Assembly: GCA_026225945.1 (NCBI GenBank)
Contig: JAMJFZ010001868.1
Location: forward strand, 4,566,001 to 4,630,000
Direction: 5' to 3'
Source: Cricetomys ansorgei
Taxonomy: Eukaryota; Chordata; Mammalia; Rodentia; Nesomyidae
DNA length: 64,000 nucleotides
The translations under genes and the position numbers were made by a program. The notes beneath the pieces are model-generated. The model worked only from the letters and a program-made list of their open reading frames with translations. It searched no databases and was not told the DNA's origin. The first letter of the stretch is position 1; each line of letters begins with the position of its first letter. Positions 48,039 through 60,861 of this stretch are shown here, piece by piece.

Positions 48039-49139
48039 TTGATTCAAATGATTAAGCTGTCTGGGCAGGGCTTTTCTCAATTGCGAAAGTGTGTACGAAG
48101 TAAACTTGACACCACATGATGTACTCAGATCTAAAGGGTATTGTGGACAAATGCCAGCAAGTGGAATTGTCTGGGTACAGAGGGTTAAAGTCTAATGAGG
48201 CATGAAGAGGCAAGTGCCCTCTCAAGAGGTGGCTGGGCCAAGCTGGGCCAGAAAGCAAGTCATCCCTGTTGCCATATTCTTTGCTTTCTCAAAAGATCAA
48301 AGTCCAGGTTTAACCTGGGACCACGAGCTGGCTTAGCACTAAATGGCAGAGCTACAGTGCCCACCCCACCCCAACTGGACTTTCTGATTGGGCAAAGAGG
48401 CGTCTTCTCTCACAAAGGTCAGATGTGCTATACTGTTTCAGGATGGATTTCTTTGAACAGTCATTTTATTTTTGGTGTAGAATGGCACTGACTTCTCAGT
48501 TAGTATCTAGACTGATTCTGCAGTTGATCTCAACAAGCAGACCAACAGACAATTTCTTGGGAATCCATTGACATTTTTACTGCATAATCTTGGAAAATTA
48601 ACAAAACAGAAAGCTCCCTTTATAGAAATAGTCACCTGCAGACTGTGCTTGCTCATTCTTGCATGTCACAAAGGGGCCACTGATCTTGGAAAAAGAAGTA
48701 TTTTTGTGGCATCTGGTAAATACGTCTGACCCGACTATTTCCACGTATCTAAGACAAATAGAAAAAGCATTTGCCCTCAGTAGGAGATTTGGTTTGTAAT
48801 CATTCTATAACTGTGTAAAAGCCTGTCCTAGAAGTATATAAGGTTACCCATCTTTACTTGTGAACTTTTGGCTTGTAGATATAGTTACAAAGCTGATGTA
48901 TCAGTGGCCTTTTATATTAGCAACGAGATTTCCAATAAAACATATCTTTTGTTGCTGAGGGTTTATTATGCATCAGACTTTTTGTTGTTTTCATTTGCTA
49001 AATAATCCTACCTCAAAAGTGACCGTAAGGTCGACTTCAGGCTCCCCATTTTAGAAATAAGGAATGTACAGAGTTTGAGTATTATAAGTTAATGATTATT
49101 AAATTACTAAGAGGAAAATGAACAAAATCTAATTGAAGT

Positions 49140-49215
49140 ATAGGAAGGCATAGAAAGTATTATTGAGTACCTACTGTATGCCAGGCTGTCTATGGGTCCT
49201 TAGTTATTGTGAAAA
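49140..49215 (+). mobile_element. MIR fragment, sense
   Basis: 'TATTGAGTACCTACTGTATG' followed by 'CCAGGCTGT' is the highly recognisable MIR 5'/core motif; the rest is lost. Confidence 0.65.
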
Positions 49216-49870
49216 TTTAAATCTTTCCTTCAGTCAAGTTATATTTTATTTATAGGTCATAGTAGTAAACATAAGCGTGCATTGTATAATATTCCATAGT
49301 CCTGCCTACTTTAAAGGAAAAGATTAAGTAAAAGGACAGACAGGCTTTTGTCCATGGCATAATGAGGTTTGATTGTCTGAGGGTGGTAACATTTAACCAA
49401 GGATTAAAAGCGGAGAGAGAAACCGGCATTTCCAGGATTGTCCCTGTGACAATCACTTCCTGATATAACTTGCTGTTCAGTTCTAGAGCTATGTCTCCCT
49501 TTGGTCATTTATAATTGGCAGGATCACATAGTATCATCCTCCAGATAGGAGACACACTCAGATCTGACCTTGTTCTTTTCCCTCTGAGTTACCTGGGCTC
49601 TGTGAGCTTATTAACAAGCCTAGATTTTCTCATCTGTTAAATCTGGGTCATTATGTGCATCATTTATGACATGAAAACAACGTGCAGGAAGTCTCCTTTG
49701 TAGTCTCCAGACATGTATTAAATACACAGTAAGCAGGAGATGCTACTACATTAAATGAACCATTTGTATCTCAGAGGAATGTGGAGAAATTCCCTTCAAA
49801 GATCTACACCTTCGCCATTAATCACAACGGTTTTGTGCAGGAAGGGGAATGCAGGGTACAAAATAATCAT

Positions 49871-49940
49871 CTCCTTGGACCTGAATAGGAAGAATGGTTA
49901 GACTGGAAGCAGATTCAAGGTGTAAGCTGCCCAGAGAACC
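49871..49940. repeat. Dispersed 70-bp repeat, copy 1
   Basis: Begins CTCCTTGGACCTGAA, contains GGTTAGACTGGAAGCA and ends near TAAGCTGCCCAG. A second copy with the same length and order lies 2.3 kb downstream. Flanks of the two copies do not match. Confidence 0.8.
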
Positions 49941-50230
49941 AGGTTCAGATAGACAGTGGGCTTTCAAATCCTGTCACCTGAAAGAATAAGAACAGGAGTG
50001 GGGGTTAAGTGACTCATTCACCGTGACGGTAAGATGCATCCCCTAACACACATTGGACTACAAGAGTTTGCAGAGTCTCATGGAGAAGGAAGCAAGCAAG
50101 CAGCAGAATAAGCCAGTGCTGCCATTTGCAGAGGCTACAGCCCTGCTCCACCACCTGCCTGCTGATTAAAATCTCCAGACTGGCTTGTTGTCTGGTCATC
50201 AAGAAATCTGGGTCTGGTCCCAGGTTGCCT

Positions 50231-50266
50231 TCTGACATGCTATATGTCAGACATGCTATAAGTCAG
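50231..50266. repeat. Near-perfect 16-bp tandem duplication
   Basis: GACATGCTATATGTCA is followed immediately by GACATGCTATAAGTCA, one mismatch. Confidence 0.88.
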
Positions 50267-50358
50267 AGCCAGTCATGGTGCCTGTTTGCTTTCAGGAGAG
50301 GGTCAAAAGATCTCCATACTTTACTTATCTGAAAGGAGTCCTTTAAAGGATGAATGAA

Positions 50359-50386
50359 CACACACACACACGTGCACACACACACA

Positions 50387-50432
<46 letters not shown>
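50359..50432. repeat. (CA)n microsatellite
   Basis: CA units with two CGTG/CGTA interruptions near the start. Confidence 0.96.
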
Positions 50433-50436
<4 letters not shown>

Positions 50437-50544
50437 AAAATGTCCCTGGTATGATGTAACTTGCTGCTAAGTGTGGGATAATTTAGTAAGGAGGTAAAGA
50501 TTTTTTTTTTATTTAGCACACGTTGTTGTTTTGCCTGCATGTAT

Positions 50545-50662
50545 GTATTAGCGTGTCAGATCTCCTAGAACTGGAGTTACAGACAGCTGTGAGCTTCCAT
50601 GTGGGTGCTGGGAATTGAACACAGGTCCTCTGGAAAAGCAGCTAGATTTTTCCAGTCCCTAG
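50545..50662 (-). mobile_element. B2-type SINE fragment, antisense
   Basis: 'TCTCCTAGAACTGGAGTTAC', 'TGTGAGCTTCCATGTGGGTG', 'CTGGGAATTGAACACAGGTC' and 'CTGGAAAAGCAGCTAG' are the antisense tRNA-like head of B2, broken before its 5' end. Confidence 0.85.
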
Positions 50663-52183
50663 GAGGCAAAGATTTTAAGTCACAGTCTACCTCAGGGGCA
50701 ACGGAGTCTGTCTTACAACAGGGTATGAGTTAGTGGCAACTTTGATACGAAGAGGAAAAACACATAGAGTGAAGTGCTAGGGCTCAGGAGGGTTGAGTGG
50801 GGAGCTGAGGGGCTCCCAGACTTTGGAGGAGTGATGATCTGGCTTCCCATGCTGACTTGGTTGAATCTATGTAACTGTCACCTAATCAGAATCCTCTCTG
50901 AATCTAAGATTTAAATCCATGACCCAAAGCAGTAACATCCTGTAAATTACACTGAGAATTAAATGCATGAAAATTTATTAGAGTTGTGTCTGTCACTGAC
51001 ATTCAAAGACATTTTAAACTTAGTTTCTTTAAATGATTGCTTAAGACTGGAGTTCCTGGAGTTGGTTAGATCTGGATTCTTTTAGGCCTTGGGGATACAC
51101 TTAAGCAAGGCTTAGAAGACTGTATCAAGAAGTCTATCCAACCCTGGCTATGACCCAGATGCTCAGAAAGCTATGTTAGAACAGTCTACCGGATTTGCTC
51201 CAGGCGGAGGAGCTAAGCCTGTATTTCACTGGCCCTCTCAATGAGATGTGTGGGAGATATGTGGGGACTAGTTCCAGGGGCTGATCTGGTGTTGTGAAGG
51301 CTTTGGAATGCCTAAAAGTGAGCAGTGAAGTGGTTACTTATTATTTCACAGTGGCTGTTCCATGGAAAAATGTGGACAGGACACACAGGCTGTCTGACAA
51401 CCCCTGAGTCTCATTCTTAGCTAATTCTCTGCTTTCTGTCTGTTTGCCGCAGATTGTAGGGATGCTCCCAGGCATCTGTAAGACTCACCACTGTGACCCA
51501 TATAAAAGAAGAGAGGCTGCCTTTGTTTCTCTCCGGGTCTCTCTGAGAACCCACAGGCTGCAAGGCAGTGCCTTATCTGTGCTGTCCCAGAGACTTCCAT
51601 CCCTTCTATACTCACACTATCCCCATGGTAACCCTCTGGGAGAGAGAAAAGGGACAATGAGGCACTGAGAAACTATTTTTAGACTCTTGGCCAGATGCTT
51701 TGACAAATCTGTTGAGAGATAAAAAAAAAAATGAGGAAAATAGAGACAATTTTTTGTCAAAGAAATTATCATTTAAAGTTCATATTATAAAACTGGAAAA
51801 TATTTTAAAAACTCACTCAAAATATTCCTACCTCTAGGTAGGCATACTTCAAACCTCTACCCGGTATCCTAGTCTAATATGTAACCGTCTCCCCTAACCC
51901 CAGTCTAGCTCATGTTCATTCAGTCTCTGTTCTTAGACCAAAGGAGCTGGCAGTGAGATTGAATACAATTATTCAGAATGTGGGCTACATAACTCCGGGA
52001 AAACCATTGATTTAGATTTTGCTACCGTTAACACTGACTAAATCTGTGTGGTGCTCGTCTTGCGCAACCGTGTCACTGGCCCTTCTCCATTCATCTTTTT
52101 TGAAATGTAAACAGGATTCAGTGCAACTTGTTTCATCTTTTATGAGTACCACACTCCTCCTATGTGAGGTAGAGCACTGTCGT

Positions 52184-52253
52184 CTCCTTGGACCTGAACC
52201 AGGAGAACGGTTAGACTGGAAGCAAATTCAGTGTCTAAGCTGCTCAGGAGGCC
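52184..52253. repeat. Dispersed 70-bp repeat, copy 2
   Basis: Partner of the copy at 49871; about four fifths of bases agree by eye with no length change over the unit. Confidence 0.8.
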
Positions 52254-52298
52254 ACAAGAAGGCATTAAAGGTTCTTGAGATTTAAAGTGGCCATAAAA

Positions 52299-52446
52299 CT
52301 GGGTGGTGGGGGTGGCACACACCTTTAATCCCAGCACTTAGGAGGCAGAGGCAGGCAGATCTCTGTGAGTTTGAGGCCAGCCGGGTCTACAGAGTGAGTT
52401 CCAGGATAGCCAGAGTTACAACAGAGAAACCCTGTCTCAAAAAAAA
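52299..52446 (+). mobile_element. B1 SINE with target duplication
   Basis: 'CTGGGTGGTGGGGGTGGCAC' to 'GAAACCCTGTCTCAAAAAAA' is a complete B1. Flanks 52284-52298 and 52447-52461 agree at 12 of 15 bases. Confidence 0.96.
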
Positions 52447-53329
52447 AAAGTAACTATAAAATACAACAATATAAACCCTTCAAACCCTAGAAGAGTTTGG
52501 TAACACGTGCTTTTTCCTTCGTTACGCTAGGAAAGGAACTGTGAGGTGTTCCAGCATCTCTTGCTTCTCCTATCCCACTGTGCTTGCCGGTGATATTTTC
52601 CCCTGGATTTTTGACTAAACTTATCCTGCACTCTCAACACACATCAGACATGGACCTCTAAGGCAAGCGGAGAAGGCACCCTGTACAATGTTCTGCTTGC
52701 TGCTTATGTACTTCCTTCTTGGCACCCGAGATGAACGCATCCGAGTTTAAAATGTAGAGATGATCTACTTTTGCTGACGGTTACTATCACCTTTTCACTA
52801 ACATTTGCATCTTCAGCCTTCAGCATTCCATATGGGAAGTGTAAACATTTTTATTTTCTGTCTAACTTTGATACCATTTAAACTCTTCCTAGCTGTACTC
52901 ATAAAGTACATCCACAAATGCTGTGCTATTTTAGCTTCAAAACAACCTGTTTTATTAGTCACAGGAAACTGTGGCTCAAAAGTCCAAGAATTTCCAGTAG
53001 GCTAAATGCTAACGTTTGTTATTTTGCGGTGGTATCTTATAATCAGATAGTTGGCTTCCTCCCTAGGACTTTAAGAGACAGATACTGAACAACATCTCCA
53101 TAATAAAAATTCAGCTTTTCATTGTTTTATCTCATGGTATCCCTGGTGAATTGTCATCAGTATTAAACTTATTTGACATGAAAAGAAAAACAGCCAAATG
53201 CATCCCTTAAATTATATTGCTAAATTATAAATTGGAATGTCTCAGTTTTTTAAATTTTAATTATTTTTGCTGTCTTATTAATTTTTTAAAAAAGATACTG
53301 CATAAAGTAACCTGTTGTGGTCTTTTATT

Positions 53330-53332
<3 letters not shown>

Positions 53333-53379
<47 letters not shown>
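53333..53379. repeat. (CA)n microsatellite
   Basis: About 20 CA units, forming the tail of the antisense-read SINE fragment that follows. Confidence 0.95.
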
Positions 53380-53380
<1 letters not shown>

Positions 53381-53381
53381 T

Positions 53382-53485
53382 TTAAAGCATGCATTTGTGT
53401 GTATATGCACTTTGTGGAGGTCAGATGATAACTGGTGGGAGCTGGTTCTTTCACCTGCTGAACCATCTCATCAGCACTACTGTAC
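53382..53485 (-). mobile_element. B3-type SINE fragment, antisense
   Basis: 'GCATTTGTGTGTATATGCAC', 'TTTGTGGAGGTCAGATGATA', 'ACTGGTGGGAGCTGGTTCTT' and 'CCTGCTGAACCATCTCATCA' follow the antisense B3 order beginning from its CA tail. It ends about 400 bases before the GRXCR1 exon. Confidence 0.82.
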
Positions 53486-53830
53486 TTGTTCTTGTTCATC
53501 CTGGTCACACACTGTCCTCTCTCTCCTTCACCACCCAAACAAACAGTCCTTTATGCTTTTATGTCACATACATTCCATCCCATCATCACCTTCTATCACT
53601 TCTTCTGTGCTTTACATATAATACATAAACATTCATTTATAATAATTCTAGATTCTACATATGACAGAAAACTTCCAGTTTCATCCACCCTTCTACTAAG
53701 GAACACATCTGAGTCTTAAAAACACATGACTCTGAATTTACAAAGTGCTTTACATTCAGCTTTTGTGAGTTTCTTTAATGTATAAGACATTTGCCAAAAG
53801 TTGTTAAATAAAACTGTGCATACGTAGTAA

Positions 53831-54224
<394 letters not shown>

Positions 54225-55114
54225 TGAAGGCACTCAGACCAGCAGGCTTGGAGTTTTATTTCTATCCCAAACAATGTGCTGCTATGCTGCTCATCCCTTC
54301 AGAAGCACAGTGAGGTGAAATTGGTGTGAAATTGCTTTGTTGAATAGCAATACATTCTTGAAATGCCCAGTTAACTTTGATTTTTAAAAACTGAACTAAG
54401 ATAAAAATACATTTTTAGTAGAAACAAGAAAAGTGGAATATGTATAAGAGAAACATTCGTAAATTTTCTTAATTCTCCATAATCAAATATTCAGTTTCTT
54501 ACCTAAAGAAACAAAGATGAGAGTTACCAAATGAGGTCTGGAGCCAGAATTTTATCTGTTTATTGTTTAATACCATTTTTGAGTTTGGTAGTATGGCGTG
54601 ACATAGATTCAGGCAACAAACAAACCTTGCCCTTTAAATAACACTGCCAGCGTCTTGAACCCCCACTCCTTGATCTATGAACACACATGGGTAAGACACC
54701 CCAGGCCATGACTCTTCAGAGGATAATAAAGAGTCTAGAGGATATCAACCACTGAGAGGTGCAGCTGACCAATGATCCCTTATCAGAGATCAAAGTCCTT
54801 CAAATCTTAGAAGGAAACTTGGATCTTGGTCCTGTTCAGCATCTAATCTTAACTTTTATTTAACTCTGAGGGATAGAGAAGAGTCCATATCAGGAGGGAT
54901 TCCTGTTTGATTTCGGGGAATTTGTGTCTATTACACTGAGCTCAGCCATTGTTATTAGAGGCAACCTATTGTCTTAGGGAAAGGTAAATGACTCAAATCC
55001 GTCATTATATCGCTATGATGATTAAAATTTTATTTTAATCAGAATTGGAAAAGCACTACATTTTTGAAATAGAGGGATTTTCACTTGAACCAGTGTGTTT
55101 TAATATATATTCTT

Positions 55115-55127
55115 TGTTTTTTCTTTT

Positions 55128-55199
<72 letters not shown>

Positions 55200-55361
55200 T
55201 TTGTATTTATTTATTTTTTTCTTAAAACAGGGTTTCTCTGTGTAACTCTGGCTGTCCTGGAACTCACTCTGTAGACCAGGCTGGCCTCGAACTCACAGAG
55301 ATCTGCCTGCCTCTGCCTCCCAGGTGCTGGGATTAAAGGCGTGTGCCATCATCACCCATCC
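55115..55361 (-). mobile_element. B1 SINE, antisense, with (TTTC)n-expanded tail
   Basis: The right part is a full antisense B1 ('GGTTTCTCTGTGTAACTCTG', 'GAACTCACTCTGTAGACCAG', 'GCTGGGATTAAAGGCGTGTG'). The left 85 bases (about 55120-55202) are TTTC/CTTT repeats occupying the tail position. The 13-bp flanks at 55102-55114 and 55362-55374 differ at one base and enclose both parts, so the microsatellite arose from the tail. Confidence 0.95.
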
Positions 55362-55925
55362 AATACATATTCTTAGGTCCCAGCAAGCTATAACAGTGCC
55401 TCTGACAATAGTGCTCACAATAAGGACAGTGATGGTGATATCTTATATTGCCTTCTCAGCCTTCTGCCTGGCATATGTCTGATCCTTAGGATATTCAAAC
55501 TTCAGCCCTCCTGTGGTTGTTGGACAAGAAGCAAATGATTTAAATTCCTGCTCTGATTCCCATCATGACAATGAGGCTGCTCTCATAAGCTGCCAAGAAG
55601 CGCTAAGAATTTCCTCTTTCCTAAAGGAGTATAAAGCTTTTGCTCCAAGTCACAAGGGGAATGGATGGGCATCTAGATTAGCTCTGTCTGACATTCCAAA
55701 CCCTTTCTTGGTGAGATGCCTCCTTGAGGAAATGGACTTTACTTTGTACTATTAGCACTTTCTCTAGGGCTCGGCATGAAACAGATGTTCTAACAAACTT
55801 AGAGTGGCTGGCCACACGACTTGGTTATGCGGCTTCCTCACACTGACTTCTCTCCCCGACTTCCTCTGTGAACTATCTATCTACTCACCCTGGGGAAAGG
55901 TGACTTGCAAGGGTTGTAGAACTGT

Positions 55926-56155
55926 GGCTGAGGATATTGCTCAATTGGTAGAATGCTTCCTAGTGTGCACAGAGCCCCTGGGTTTCACCCCAGTATGGCA
56001 TAATTTGGGTGTGGGAGGGGTACATGGCTGTAATTCTAGTAATTACATTTGAGAGGTGGATGCAGGAGGATCCAGAAGTTCAAGGCCTTCAATTACATAG
56101 TGAGTTTGAGGCCAATATGGGAATCATAAGACCCCTTCTTAGAACACAACAACAA
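55926..56155 (+). mobile_element. B4 SINE (tRNA/ID-B1 composite)
   Basis: The left half has the ID-type pol III head ('ATATTGCTCAATTGGTAGAA', 'CCCCTGGGTTTCACCCCAGT'). It is followed by a B1-like half ('GTACATGGCTGTAATTCTAG', 'AGAAGTTCAAGGCC', 'TGAGTTTGAGGCCAATATGG'). An A-rich tail with ACAACAAAAA closes it. Confidence 0.88.
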
Positions 56156-57689
56156 AAAGCACACAGGCAACAGAAGACAGATGCAGGCTTTTGCCTTTTA
56201 ACTAGGGAAGCATTCTGATAGTGTAAAATATTTCTTACTGTGTAAGTTCAGTTTCAGTGAAACTGTATAATTGAAATTAATGGACAGCTTCTGATATCCT
56301 CAGGCATAAGTTTGGCCCCCACTCATATGCTGTCCCTGATCCCTTCTGTTGCCATCCAGAGTCCAGAATATGCAGTTTCTGTATGCTTCTGAGGCAATGT
56401 ACCAGGCCATGATACCTGTTCTGTCATTTGTCTTTCAGTTGGAAGAACAGAAGGCGATTGCTCCAAATGAGATTAGAACCTGCTCTTTCTCAGTTGCCTC
56501 CTCCTCTGACCTTATGTGCACACTCAGCATCTAGGAGAGGAAGGCCACAGGGTCACCTCTCTGCTGCTTCTGTAATTTGAAGCTACTGCTCTGCACCAAG
56601 AGGGGTTCTGGGGGCAGAGGCATTTTCTCCTTCCTTCTCATAAAGGGAGAATGATTTCTAATCCCACAATTCAAAATGGCAGGGTCCTGAATAACGTGTA
56701 TGACCATTCTTCTCCAAAACAAGCCAGACACAGAACCATTAGTGGCATACAGTGCACTATGATGAGTTTCCTCTGCACAATTCACGGATCTGAAAAGGAA
56801 GGATGCCCTCTGCTGGGTTTTGGCAGACCATGAAACTTGTTTGTTTAGGGAAGAAAATTTGGCTGCTGGTGGTGACTTCCCTAACATCTGTGGTGTTTCA
56901 GACAGTCACATGAAACCATTTAAGTTAGTTTGAAATTAGGTGAGTGAGAATGATCGGAATGTGGGAATCATGTATACAGTACGACTTTCGTCAAGGAGGG
57001 AGAAATAGAACAGTCAGAGAAGGAGAGGCAGAAACAGGGACAAGGCAGATGGAGACAGACTATGGCGAGTGGGGCAGGGCAGGGAGAGCAGGGCAGCTTC
57101 CTCGCATGGCTACCGTCATCACCAAGACCCTGGCTGAGTTCATCATGTTCTTCTGAGAGGAGTCAATGAACATAAGTAGATATAGACATTCCTCCTTTTA
57201 AGAATGAAGGCAATTATTATTGAGCATAGCTGGTTTGCAGCCTAAGAATACAGACTCTGGGTACGTTTCTAAACATTTCTAAGGATTGCTCTTGAAATGC
57301 AGCAAATGAGAATATAAAGAAAATATTTTGGTATAGCTGTAAAATAGGTTTGTCTTAAATTGTTTTACAAAGGAGTCAACAAGTCAAAAGATGATATTAT
57401 AAAAGAAAAAGGAATTACAGTGAGCTAACATTAGTTTATAATGAAATATTTCTGTATGAGTTTAGTGCAGACTAAGTGTGAGGCATATGTATAGTAATGT
57501 TCAGGCTGTCCTAGGCTTTCACACTCTTCCTCTCATTATTCAGTAGCTGACTTTTCCAGAACAATGTCTGGTCCTTCAAGGTCCGCCCATGCTAAGTATG
57601 GTAGCACTGAAAAAATGTTTAAAATTATATATATTTTAGCCATTAGTCTTTAAATAAGAAGAACAGAAGACTCAAATGTTCTTTCTTTA

Positions 57690-57930
57690 AAAATTTTAAA
57701 ATTAAGATACAATTATATTTCTTTCCCTCTTCCTTGTCCCCCTCTACCCTCCCCCTATTCCCTTTTCTCTCCCCCTCAAACTGATGACCTCCTTTTGGTT
57801 ATTATTATTACTACATATGCATAAATATATGAATACAATCTTGACTTACACGTATGTGATTTCAGGACTAATATATTTAGTAAAACTTCTTTTACATTTA
57901 ATGTCTTCAGAGAGACAACACTTGTCATGT
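57690..57930 (-). mobile_element. L1 3' end, antisense
   Basis: 'TTCCCTCTTCCTTGTCCCCC' (reverse of the polypurine tract), 'CTGATGACCTCCTTTTGGTT', an ATTATTATTACTACATATGC stretch and 'CTTACACGTATGTGATTTCA' mirror the rodent L1 3' terminus. Confidence 0.68.
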
Positions 57931-58423
57931 TACAGTTGATGACAGCACAGAGAGAGTATAGTGCTGTGCAGTTCTGTGGACAGGCTGTGCTCTGTTTGCC
58001 CTGTGTATGGTAAGCCAGCCATGTAGTGTTAGTACATTGTGACTATGCATTCACAAGCCATCCCCTGCAATGCATGTCTGTTGTTAAGTGACACATGGCT
58101 GTAAAACTTTCCACAATTTCTGAATGATCTACTATGCCATTTGGTAGCCAACTCCTTCCTCCAGCCCCTGTCTCTTGAAATGCAATTATCTGTCAGTACA
58201 GTTTCCTATTCTTGCAATGCCTTGTATAGTGTATCATGGTAATAATGACATAATGGGATGACTTTGGCAGTATTATATCAGGCAAGACTTTAATTTCTAG
58301 GATTCTTTCTTTAGTTGTATAGCTCTGTTCTTTGATCTGACAATGTTTTCAAGGAATTCTAACACTGCTCTTATAGTGTGGGTTTGCTGTAGATAATTTC
58401 TTTGAAAAATCTGGAAGAATCCT

Positions 58424-58523
<100 letters not shown>

Positions 58524-58529
58524 ATATAC

Positions 58530-58790
58530 TTAGTTGCCTATAAAATTCTGTCTGGAAGTTTTCCTCCTTTTAGTGCCTCAGAGCTGTTCCTCTACCTTCT
58601 CACTGGCATTAATTTTCAAGAAAAGTCTGCTATCATGCCTAGTATGTTGTGAGTCTGATGGTCCATGCCCTTTAGCTACTACTTAGAGGTTTTTCCTTAT
58701 CATTAATAGTCACGATAAAATTAATTACCATGTATCCTGATATTATTTTCTTTGTCTAGTGTGCTTAGAATTTATTTGGGATATTTAGAT
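58530..58790 (-). mobile_element. Ancient L1 fragment, antisense
   Basis: 'GTCTGGAAGTTTTCCTCCTT', 'CTACCTTCTCACTGGCATTA', 'CAAGAAAAGTCTGCTATCAT' and 'GTGTGCTTAGAATTTATTTG' follow the same old L1 antisense order as the fragment at 265-700. Confidence 0.5.
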
Positions 58791-59544
58791 AGGTATGTTA
58801 ACTTAAATATCAAATTTATTAATATTTTAATTAATAGTAATATGTATTGATGATAGCTTCTTAGGTATGAAGTTTAAAAATTATTAACAAAGTACCTGTT
58901 TTCTTTTCATATGAAATAGAAGAGAGGTATAAGAACCTGTATAGTTAGACATTTTTTTCTTATAACATGAAAACCTTTTACTCTTTTCATTTCTTTTTTA
59001 AAATAACAAATCCAATTTGATCTTTGTTTAACTCAGAAAGTGTTTCCCACTGCAAAATGTTAGCAAATGAAATCTGATTTGCTCTATATAGTTACACCAA
59101 AGCCAGTAAGTTTAATACTAGTCCCCAAGTAGGAAGAGTGTGAGGGTAATTTGGGAGGTCCTGTTAGTCTCCCATCCGTCAGATCCTCACAGATCGTGCC
59201 CGAGTTTGGAGACTAGCTTTGGTGCATGCTAAACAAGACTCAGAAAGGTACAAAATGGCTGGTGAGCCAAAATTCCCCATCCAGGGAGTCTAGAACCTTG
59301 TCATGCAGACTTCTTCCATGTTACCAGGGTATTGGAGCTCCCAGCAAACAACAACCACACCTTCACCAAATATCTCAAATTTCTGCCTTTAATATTTGGA
59401 TATTGTTAGCATATGGTTGTAGTGGTTAGCTTTTGTTACATAACAAACCACGCCTAAACTTAGAGCTTAATGTAGGTTGCAGTATTGGTAGGCTTGGCTG
59501 CTCTCTGTGGTTTGCTGTGGGCTTGGGTAGAATTGAGTGACTAT

Positions 59545-60215
59545 GGATGGGTACAGTAACAAAACTTTTAAATTATTAATTGAAAATATTTCAATTGGCT
59601 TACAGAATGATAGTTTTACATGTGATGTTTTTATGTACATTCAATTTTGGTTGATTCTTACCACTGTATCCTCTGCCTTCCCTCTCGTATCTCTCTCTTC
59701 TCTCAGTGTGCCATTTTACTCCCAGTGTTCTACATTTAATTTTCTCTATTGTTTTACTCCGTTAAAATTTATTTTCTTTCCAGTCATATGGATCCTGGTC
59801 TTCACCCCAGTTATTCCTCCCTGGACGTACATTTTACAGTTTGAGGCTCAGAACCACATGAGTGTGAAGATGTTTGTCTTTCTGAGCTTGTGTTACCTCT
59901 CTTAAAATGTTTCCAGTTCCTCTTGAAAATTTCCCAATTTTGTTTTTCTTTATGAATGAATTCCATTGAATGTATGTCCATCATTTCCATATTCAGTTAT
60001 CTGCTGATGGATGTTGAGGGCAAGTCCATTTCCTTGCTGTTGTGACTATGAACCTGAATGTGCCAGCGTCTCTGTGGTAGGATGCAGAGTCCTTTGGCAC
60101 ATGTCTAGGAACGGCCTAACTTGATCATATGGCAGTTCTGTTGTTAGTGTTCATGGCAAATCTTGAGATTCCCTTTAAAAGCTTCTCCAGTAACCAGTTC
60201 TTGCATGTTAAATGC
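59545..60215 (-). mobile_element. L1 ORF2 3'-end remnant, antisense
   Basis: 'TTTGTCTTTCTGAGCTTGTG', 'TTACCTCTCTTAAAATG', 'GAATTCCATTGAATGTATG', 'TTATCTGCTGATGGATGTTG' and 'GAGTCCTTTGGCACATGTCT' with 'GATCATATGGCAGTTCTG' is the familiar antisense of the last part of L1 ORF2. Frames are broken. Confidence 0.82.
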
Positions 60216-60861
60216 TGCCAAGGGCTTTCAAATGGAGAAAGGAGGCCAGCTGTGGTGCACAAGCACCTTATAGCCCCCTGCATGTCACTTGTGGTTGTGC
60301 TCTTATCCCACTGACTTGAGCAGGACCTATAATGAAGTCTAGGTTGAAGATGGATATGAACTCTACCTCTCTACAAGAGGACTGTCTGTGCTTATATTAT
60401 GCTATGTCTCTGAGCATGCAATAAATATGTGCAGATTTGTGGTCATTTCTGCAACAGATTATCAAAGGCAGAAAGAACTTTATTAAATCCTAGGCTTTTG
60501 CCCAACCCAAATGTGCCTATTGTTGCCCTGTGTGTTCAGGTTGAAAGGACTAGGTACTTTTGATTGAGCAAAGCCATTAAAATGCCTTACCCATCATATT
60601 CCATGAAGTGTGTCTCTTTGATACTGAAAACCCAGCTTTGTGGGTGTAAACCAAAGTACTACATTTTCTCACATTTCCACAGTCACACACCATCAACTTA
60701 ACCACTTTTTTTTTTCTTTCCAATTCTAGAATGTTACCAGCAACATCCTGCTGTAGCCTTGGCCAAATCTTCAGTTTCAGCCTCACATTTTTATCTGCTT
60801 ATGACCTTTTCCTTCTAGTCTTGCTTTCACAGAAGAAATGCAAAACTTGCTTCCCCCCTGC

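Larger units (their letters stand above)
42421..49139. other. Unassigned stretches, 42.4-49.1 kb
   Basis: Apart from the listed B1, solo LTR, pyrimidine tract, LTR candidate and TATC repeat, the sequence is unremarkable AT-rich DNA. At 44280-44370 a very weak antisense MIR-like stretch ('TGACTCAATGTTTTCTCTTG') may be present. Confidence 0.45.
50663..53332. other. Unassigned stretches upstream of the exon
   Basis: Except for the second 70-bp repeat copy and the B1, nothing is recognised. The 74- and 78-codon frames at 51421-51668 on opposite strands overlap each other and lack any family signature. Confidence 0.5.

Noticed and set aside
55804..56218. 69- and 82-codon frames
   Set aside because: They run through the B4 SINE.
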